DNA from: JBFYKJ01 sp041306005
GTDB taxonomy: Archaea; Altiarchaeota; Altiarchaeia; JAFGQM01
Length of the DNA stretch: 34,529 nt
Reading direction: 5' to 3'
Assembly: GCA_041306005.1 (NCBI GenBank)
Contig: JBFYKJ010000038.1
Coordinates: 1-34,529, forward strand
The notes beneath the pieces were generated by a model, which saw only the letters and a list, made by a program, of their open reading frames with translations, searched no databases and was not told the DNA's origin. Shown here in pieces: positions 30,022 to 34,529 of this stretch. The position numbers and the translations under genes are program-made. How positions within the stretch are numbered: the stretch's first letter is position 1; every line of letters begins with the position of its first letter.

Positions 30022-30109
30022 ACTCGCCGGGGGCTCTCAGGATTCTTGGCGTAGCTCGAGCCCCCGGCTTATGCCAAGAAGGGTTTCTTGGCTAATGAAC
30101 TTCTTGTCA
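30022..30109 (+). repeat. tRNA-Thr 3'-end mirrored hairpin unit
   Basis: GCCGGGGGCTC (30026-30036, the tRNA-Thr 3' end) faces GAGCCCCCGGC (30058-30068), a perfect 11-bp stem with a 21-nt loop TCAGGATTCTTGGC...GCTC. TTATGCCAAGAAG follows and pairs with CTTCTTGTCA (30100-30109) as hairpin two, then the next tRNA-end copy. Same plan as the Arg and Trp units. Confidence 0.88.
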
Positions 30110-30168
30110 TCCCGCCGGGGCTCTTCACCTTTTGTCCAAATCCCGCCCGATAATTTATCTTCGCTTAG
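30110..30168 (+). repeat. Direct repeat R2 with promoter
   Basis: Copy of R1 lacking one G of the G run. Contains TAATTTATCT at 30151-30160, which fits as TATA box for the pentein gene (ATG at 30183). Confidence 0.88.
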
Positions 30169-30182
30169 CCCTTAAGCAGGCG

Positions 30183-31283
30183 ATGCCAAAACACGGCTTT
30201 GTCATAGCGCCATTCAACCTGGAATCGAAAGCGCAGAACCTGAAGAAGCAAAGGCTTTACGGCAGCTTCAAGCAGTATCTCAAGACGGGCATGTCCCGAT
30301 TCCCTCCGGGAGTCACTATGCCCCGCCTGCTCGAGACGATGGGCATAGCCGAACGGCGAAAATACGGAACCGTCATAGACCTGGATGCTTTGACCACAAT
30401 TGCTTATCACCCTGCAGGGGACGAAGCTTTTAAATATCTGTATTCGATGCAGACTATGGTCGACCCGAAGAGGGTCAGGGACTCTCACAGGGAAGCGCTG
30501 AAGGTGGTGCACCAGCTGATTTCCATGGGCCACGAGGTCCACGTGCAGGATTCCGGGAAGCCCTCGCAGGCGGGTTTTGTCCGGATGTCCAGGAGGATGG
30601 GCGCGAAAGTCGAGACGGTGCCGCGGCACGTTGTCGAGGACCGCGACGTTATGGCCGAGATTCAGCCAAGCATGGTTTGGGCACGCGACCAATATCTGAA
30701 AATCGGCGGCAAGAAGGAGCGGCCGAGGAGCGATATGGAGTCGCTGATGTATGCCCCCGAATCGCATTTCTTCGGGGAGGGCGGGCAGATAGTCCAGGTA
30801 GGCCCCAAGCAATACGCCATTTCGGAGTTGTTGACCGAAGACCCGCGCGTCCGCGAGTACGAGCGCAAGGGCTATGACTTTCACCCCATGCCGATAGGGC
30901 ACATGCATGAGCTAGTATTGTCCGACGTCATGGGCGCTAAGATGTATACCACTAACTCCCATATCGACATGGTCCTCGGCGGCGTGCCCGAGAAAGGCGT
31001 CGTCGCCGTGGACCCGCATTATCTCGCTGACCACCGCCTATCCATCGAGATGATGAGGGATAAGTACAAGCTTAAGGTGGTCGAAGTCCCGAAGGAGGAA
31101 GCGGACCGCCATCCTGCAAACTTCCTGCCCCTCGGCGACGGGCGGGTTCTTGTTGACAGCGGCGCGCCAAAATTCATCAAGAGGCTTGAGGATGCGGGCG
31201 TCGAGGTCGTGCCGACAAAAGCGCCTATAGATTCGCTGATAGTCTCGAAGGGCGGGCTTCATTGCATGTTCAACGAGCTGTAA
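30183..31283 (+). CDS. Pentein-family (amidinotransferase / DDAH-like) enzyme
   Basis: 366 residues from the ATG at 30183. An ATG at 30132 is in frame but would place the att repeat inside the protein and upstream of the TATA box, so it was rejected. Pentein features: WARDQYLKIGG (aspartate near 190-195), FGEGGQIV, the His-x-Asp pair in SHIDMVLGG, and a C-terminal nucleophile Cys in GGLHCMFNEL. Penteins hydrolyse or transfer guanidino groups (arginine deiminase, dimethylarginine hydrolase, amidinotransferase). Which reaction occurs here cannot be told. The gene is the first ordinary chromosomal gene after the insertions. Confidence 0.8.
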   Translation: MPKHGFVIAPFNLESKAQNLKKQRLYGSFKQYLKTGMSRFPPGVTMPRLLETMGIAERRKYGTVIDLDALTTIAYHPAGDEAFKYLYSMQTMVDPKRVRDSHREALKVVHQLISMGHEVHVQDSGKPSQAGFVRMSRRMGAKVETVPRHVVEDRDVMAEIQPSMVWARDQYLKIGGKKERPRSDMESLMYAPESHFFGEGGQIVQVGPKQYAISELLTEDPRVREYERKGYDFHPMPIGHMHELVLSDVMGAKMYTTNSHIDMVLGGVPEKGVVAVDPHYLADHRLSIEMMRDKYKLKVVEVPKEEADRHPANFLPLGDGRVLVDSGAPKFIKRLEDAGVEVVPTKAPIDSLIVSKGGLHCMFNEL

Positions 31284-31592
31284 GCTGCGTTTCATGCGCG
31301 CACCCTTTTTATTCCCCCTGCAATATACGTCATGCACCTTTCCACTAACATGCGCCTCCCGTTTTGCAAGCCGAAGGAAAAGGACGAAGCCGGGGAGCAA
31401 GCCCGCCGCATCGTATCCCGCCGCTTAAGCAGGATCAGGAGGGGCGAGAAGCTGGAAGCGGTATCAAAAGACACTGAAGAGCTTGTAGGCGGCCTTGCCC
31501 ACGGCGACGGGTGATGCGCCATGCGCGCGCCGCCATGCTCATACGTGCGGCTGCAAGCTTCCGCTTTTTCCCATTGACCCCGTAATCCTATC
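31284..31592 (+). other. 309-nt region with one weak small ORF
   Basis: Holds the possible 60-codon ORF at 31332 and a TATA-like CCTTTTTATTCC (about 31303-31314). No RNA gene or repeat seen. Confidence 0.5.
31332..31514 (+). CDS. Possible small basic protein (60 residues)
   Basis: Charged and helical (RRIVSRRLSRIRRGEKLEAVS), no Cys motif beyond one Cys, no membrane segment. A TATA-like box about 20-28 nt upstream suits a leaderless message. I recognise no family. The frame could be chance. Confidence 0.4.
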   Translation: MHLSTNMRLPFCKPKEKDEAGEQARRIVSRRLSRIRRGEKLEAVSKDTEELVGGLAHGDG

Positions 31593-32783
31593 ATGCTCCG
31601 AAGGCCGCCTGAGCACGCCCCGGAAGTCGAGAAAGCCGTAAGCGCCCTTCCGCGGGTCTACAAGAAGATAGTATCAAACCATACGCCCACTATAAACAAG
31701 CTCAATCGCCTGGTGCGCCTCTCGGGCGAGCGCGGGCTGACCGAGCCCGAACACCACGAGGTATCCGTCCTGTTAGCACACCTGGGCCAGGGGGTGTTTC
31801 ACGATTATATGCGCGAGGCAGACAAATACGACAGCCCGTCGCTCATGCGCGGCGTGACATTAAAGTCCCGCAGGCGCACGTTCGAAAGGGATTTCGGCCA
31901 CATACCCGGCCGCTTGGAGCAGGCAGAAGTGCTGAAACAGTGCGTCGGCAACTCCCTGGCGCAGGGCACGATACTCGGGGCCGCCGGCGCGGCAGTAGGC
32001 GCCTTTGACATGCCGGAGCACTCGGTGGCGACAGTGGAGATAGGCGGGAGAAAGCGCGTCCTTGAATACAAGTTCCTCAAGGAGCGCGGCTATGCGCCCA
32101 CTGTCGAGGAGTATATCCGCGAGCTGGCGGCCGCCCGCGACGACCCAGCCCATTCGATGCATTATCTCGCCAACAGGGTGCTTCCGGCAGGCAAGCCTAC
32201 CGCGGAGCGCATCAGCGGGCGCATGAGGCATATCAGCGGCGAGCGCGCCGCGCTCTCATACGCCCACAGCAACTGGGCGTCTGAACTCATCTTGATGGGC
32301 AAGCACTCAAAGGCGGCCCGGCAGGCGGAGATGGCGACGGGCCTTGACCCCGGGAACTACCACGCGTACGTTGCCCTTGGAAGCGCCCTCAGCCAGATGG
32401 GCAAGCGCAAGGCGGCATATACGGCATATTCAAAGGCGGTGGACCTGATGCCCGAGGTCTCGTCGTCCCACACGGAGTGGGGTTTCGCCCTTTCGAGGGG
32501 GGGCGACCTCAGCGAGGCCGAATCGCATTTCAGGGAAGCGATACGCCTGAACCCGAAGGACCGCAGGGCCCACATGGGCCTTGGGAAGCTCCTCAAGGGC
32601 CGATGGCCCCAAGATGCCGAGAAGCAGGAAGAGGCCCGTGAGCTGCTCACGAAAGCCGCCAACCTGCTGGCCGATAAAGCGCGCATGGAACGGATGCGGG
32701 AGGAATACGCAAAGGAGCTCAGGTCCAAACTGGGGATAAAAGAGCCGAAGGCGCAAAAGAAGCCTATCCGCAGAAGGGACTGA
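31593..32783 (+). CDS. TPR-repeat protein
   Basis: 396 residues. The first about 210 residues are an unrecognised, mainly helical domain. From about 225 to 360 there are three to four tetratricopeptide repeats (SNWASELILMGKHSKAARQAEMATGLDP, then NYHAYVALGSALSQMGKRKAAYTAYSKAVDLMP shown here as its consensus pattern A-G-x-M-G-K, then SEAESHFREAIRLNP). The tail is basic (KAQKKPIRRRD). TPR proteins are scaffolds for protein complexes; the partner is unknown. No signal peptide, so probably cytoplasmic. Confidence 0.8.
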   Translation: MLRRPPEHAPEVEKAVSALPRVYKKIVSNHTPTINKLNRLVRLSGERGLTEPEHHEVSVLLAHLGQGVFHDYMREADKYDSPSLMRGVTLKSRRRTFERDFGHIPGRLEQAEVLKQCVGNSLAQGTILGAAGAAVGAFDMPEHSVATVEIGGRKRVLEYKFLKERGYAPTVEEYIRELAAARDDPAHSMHYLANRVLPAGKPTAERISGRMRHISGERAALSYAHSNWASELILMGKHSKAARQAEMATGLDPGNYHAYVALGSALSQMGKRKAAYTAYSKAVDLMPEVSSSHTEWGFALSRGGDLSEAESHFREAIRLNPKDRRAHMGLGKLLKGRWPQDAEKQEEARELLTKAANLLADKARMERMREEYAKELRSKLGIKEPKAQKKPIRRRD

Positions 32784-32834
32784 ACGGCAGCATGCCAAGA
32801 GGCGCCATCCCTGTGGATGCACTAACTGAGCGCC

Positions 32835-32936
32835 TCACAAGAACTTGTCCCACAGCCTGGACGCGAAGAGGACGACTATTGCCACCATCAGCGCTATCAG
32901 CAGTATCCCGGCAACCGCCTTAAGCTTATGTTTCAT
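32835..32936 (-). CDS. 33-residue single-pass membrane peptide
   Basis: Sequence MKHKLKAVAGILLIALMVAI, then VVLFASRLWDKFL. A basic N-terminus and a 19-21-residue hydrophobic helix ending in RLWDKFL is a coherent small membrane protein. It lies 48 nt downstream of the aldolase gene on the same strand, so it may share that transcript. Too short for a family assignment. Confidence 0.6.
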   Translation of the reverse strand: MKHKLKAVAGILLIALMVAIVVLFASRLWDKFL

Positions 32937-32984
32937 CTTGGATTACGGTTTCCAATATCTGTTTTCAATAACTGCTTCTAATCC

Positions 32985-33920
32985 TTACTTCGACGCCTTG
33001 TCGTAAATCGACATCGCCTCGTCCACGCTCTTGCCGTGCAGGGTTATCGCCGATATCGCGTCGCACATGGCGGTTGCCTCTTTAAGCGGCTTCTGGTGTA
33101 TGTTCCTGCCCGTCGCGTTACCAAAGGCCCCGCTGACGAATATCTGGTCGTGCAGTTGCTGCAGGAACTTCCTCACATCTGTTGAAGACCCGCCGGCGCA
33201 GACGACTTTGGTCCTGCCCGCTGCCTTCACCGCTTCCTTGAATACTTCTGCCGACTCGGCCCCTTCTTTCTTCGGGTAGTTGACCTTGACGAAGTCCGAG
33301 CCGAGGCATGCCCCGGTGCCCGTGGCCCCGGCTATCAGGTGCGGGTCCTTCTCATCCTTCACCGCCTTACCCCTCGGATATATCCACAAGACCGTTATCA
33401 GCCCGCTCTTGTGGGCGTCAAGGACTATGTTTGCCGCGTCGTTGAGCATTTCATTCTCAAACTCGCTGCCGAGATAGATTGTATAGCCGACTCCGACCAC
33501 TTTGAGCCCCGGATTCGCTTTCTTGAACTCCACGACCTTGTCCACGCCCAGCCATTTCCCGCTGGCGGGGTCCTTCTGGTCTGTTTTGACAAGGTGCGTC
33601 TTGGAATTGAGTTTCACTAAGTAAGCGACGCTCTTATAATCGTTCGCATACCTGGATATGAGCCCAAGCTGGGAGGCGAAAATCCCAATCTCCGACTGGG
33701 AGGCTATCCTGAACATGTGCTCGGGGTCGGCGTCCTCGGGCGCGATCTCCGGGCCGTAAAAATCGTCATTCAGGTGCTCTACCTTCTGGTCGCCGGCGAA
33801 GAGCATGAGCCTTCCCGTAGACTTCGTGGCCTCGAGATAGTTCTTCACATACTCGTCCCTTGCGGCCTTTGGCACGTCCGCCGGCACCGGGACGTCCCTC
33901 GCAGTTATGTTAAGAGCCAT
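32985..33920 (-). CDS. Class I fructose-1,6-bisphosphate aldolase (DhnA/DeoC-LacD fold)
   Basis: 311 residues from the ATG at 33920 (MALNITARDVPVPADVP). The in-frame Met 23 codons earlier adds a sequence without family support and overlaps the promoter, so it was not used. The (beta/alpha)8 barrel signatures are FAGDQKVEH (about 41-49), WIYPRG, the Schiff-base lysine in SDFVKVNYP (about 209), and CAGGSSTD with GAFGNATGRN for phosphate binding. It condenses glyceraldehyde-3-phosphate and dihydroxyacetone phosphate to FBP. The divergent FBPase gene next door completes the gluconeogenic pair. Confidence 0.9.
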   Translation of the reverse strand: MALNITARDVPVPADVPKAARDEYVKNYLEATKSTGRLMLFAGDQKVEHLNDDFYGPEIAPEDADPEHMFRIASQSEIGIFASQLGLISRYANDYKSVAYLVKLNSKTHLVKTDQKDPASGKWLGVDKVVEFKKANPGLKVVGVGYTIYLGSEFENEMLNDAANIVLDAHKSGLITVLWIYPRGKAVKDEKDPHLIAGATGTGACLGSDFVKVNYPKKEGAESAEVFKEAVKAAGRTKVVCAGGSSTDVRKFLQQLHDQIFVSGAFGNATGRNIHQKPLKEATAMCDAISAITLHGKSVDEAMSIYDKASK

Positions 33921-34004
33921 TTTTATTCTAACACATTTACTATTCCCGTTATAAAAATCTGGTGCGCGGTTTATAACCTGCTGCATCATGCGCGATATCC
34001 CAAA
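33921..34004. promoter_or_regulatory. Divergent promoter region of aldolase and FBPase
   Basis: TTTATAAC near 33970-33977 lies about 30-35 nt before the FBPase ATG; on the other strand TTTTATAACGG near 33948-33957 lies about 30 nt before the aldolase ATG. Both fit leaderless archaeal promoters and could be jointly regulated. Confidence 0.6.
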
Positions 34005-34529
34005 ATGGAAGGCAAGACGCTTGACGACTCGATAAGCCGGATGGACGCCGGCCTAAGGAAGATAATACTCACGATAGCGAAGGTGTCGGCTGATATGCGC
34101 CTTGACTTCCCGGAGAAGAGAGGCGCCGCCGGCAGCCAAAACGCATACGGCGAGGAGCAGCAGAAGCTGGACGTCTGGGCCGACGGGATATTGACAAAGA
34201 AGCTGCTGGCGACAGGGGAGGTAAAAGCCGTCCTCTCCGAAGAGCAGGAGCAGGCGACGATGGGCAAGGGGGCCTACACGGTCACGATGGACCCGCTAGA
34301 CGGCTCTTCCAACATAAAGAGCAACAATATCTTCGGCACGATAATCGGGATACACAAGGAGAAGGAGATACTTGCCAAGGGGCGAAGCCAGATAGCCGCT
34401 TTCTATGTCATGTATGGCCCGGTGACAAGCATCGTCATGGCGACGGGCGAGGGCGTCAGCGAGTATGACTACGACGACCGGTTGAAGAAGTTCATAATGA
34501 CGCGGGAGGGGATAACACTGCCCGAGAAG
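34005..34529 (+). CDS. fbp: Fructose-1,6-bisphosphatase class I, 3' partial
   Basis: First 175 codons; the gene runs past the right edge. Starts MEGKTLDDSISRMDAGL. Active-site and metal-binding residues of the class I FBPase (inositol-monophosphatase superfamily) are present: E79/E80 in VLSEEQEQ, and DPLDGSSN at 96-103 with the two metal-binding aspartates. The downstream YGPVTSIVMATGEGV segment is also typical. It hydrolyses FBP to fructose-6-phosphate for gluconeogenesis and sits divergently from the aldolase gene, with the promoters in the 84 nt between them. Confidence 0.92.
   Translation, partial: MEGKTLDDSISRMDAGLRKIILTIAKVSADMRLDFPEKRGAAGSQNAYGEEQQKLDVWADGILTKKLLATGEVKAVLSEEQEQATMGKGAYTVTMDPLDGSSNIKSNNIFGTIIGIHKEKEILAKGRSQIAAFYVMYGPVTSIVMATGEGVSEYDYDDRLKKFIMTREGITLPEK

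Larger units (their letters stand above)
29289..30109 (+). mobile_element. Small one-gene insertion beside attR
   Basis: R1 (29289-29348), one gene (29362-30018), a tRNA-Thr-end mirrored hairpin unit (30022-30109), then R2 (30110-30168). The direct repeats mark both ends and the hairpin unit belongs to the family seen after tRNA-Val, -Arg and -Trp. It lacks its own recombinase, so it would have to be moved by one from elsewhere. Confidence 0.7.

Noticed and set aside
30132..30182. Longer N-terminus for the pentein protein
   Set aside because: It would translate repeat R2, including the TATA box placed 32 nt before the ATG at 30183.
33921..33989. Longer N-terminus for the aldolase
   Set aside because: The extra 23 residues cover the likely promoter and have no family match.
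33986..34267. Minus-strand frame opposite the FBPase
   Set aside because: Shadow of the clear FBPase reading frame starting at 34005.

Overview
The window (34.5 kb, GC-rich apart from a few AT-rich patches) reads as archaeal chromosome. Evidence: a TruD pseudouridine synthase, tRNA genes with canonical introns after anticodon position 37, KaiC/RAD55-like RecA ATPases, a GspE/FlaI-type secretion ATPase with two T2SF membrane partners, an STT3-like membrane glycosyltransferase beside an AglH/MraY-like phosphosugar transferase, an archaeal/bacterial class I (DhnA/DeoC-fold) fructose-bisphosphate aldolase next to a class I FBPase, and TATA-like boxes placed 20-35 nt before start codons as in leaderless transcripts. 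A DPANN-type lineage is plausible but I cannot fix the taxon from the sequence alone.

Layout. 1-3838: pilus/type II-like secretion operon (ATPase, cut at the left edge, plus two T2SF proteins). 3943-5236: tRNA-Val(GAC), a small 4-oxalocrotonate tautomerase and an intron-bearing tRNA-Arg(TCT), each tRNA followed by an array of repeats that end in a copy of that tRNA's 3' end. 5237-9765: metallophosphoesterase, a large secreted/anchored beta-propeller protein, an AlkD-like DNA glycosylase. 9853-10446: tRNA-Trp(CCA) with a 126-nt intron and another tRNA-end hairpin array. 10447-17962 (minus strand): five glycan-assembly genes, then truD with a small zinc-binding partner. 18208-18281: tRNA-Thr(GGT), the insertion site of an about 11-kb integrative element (about 18281-29312) with a tyrosine integrase at one end and a copy of the tRNA 3' end at the other. 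29289-30168: a second, small insertion carrying one unknown gene. 30183-34529: a pentein-family enzyme, a TPR protein, a 33-residue membrane peptide, aldolase and FBPase.

The integrative element carries regulators, a six-gene run (winged-helix protein, two KaiC-like ATPases, UbiA-like prenyltransferase, tandem V4R-like protein, and a convergent winged-helix protein), a four-helix-bundle gene flanked by two clusters of GTTACGCTAC iterons, and a type IIG restriction-modification enzyme translationally coupled to a HEPN-like protein.

The most unusual observation is a family of about 90-nt hairpin units downstream of tRNA-Val, tRNA-Arg, tRNA-Trp and tRNA-Thr. In each unit the stem is the 3' end of the local tRNA gene facing its own reverse complement, while the 21-22-nt loop (TC..GATT.TTAGC....GCTC) and a second hairpin (GGTCAT...TCCACC) are conserved between loci. 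Stem sequence thus follows the tRNA and loop sequence follows the family. The Thr unit sits at the end of the one-gene insertion, so these units may be the recombination sites of a tRNA-targeting cassette system.
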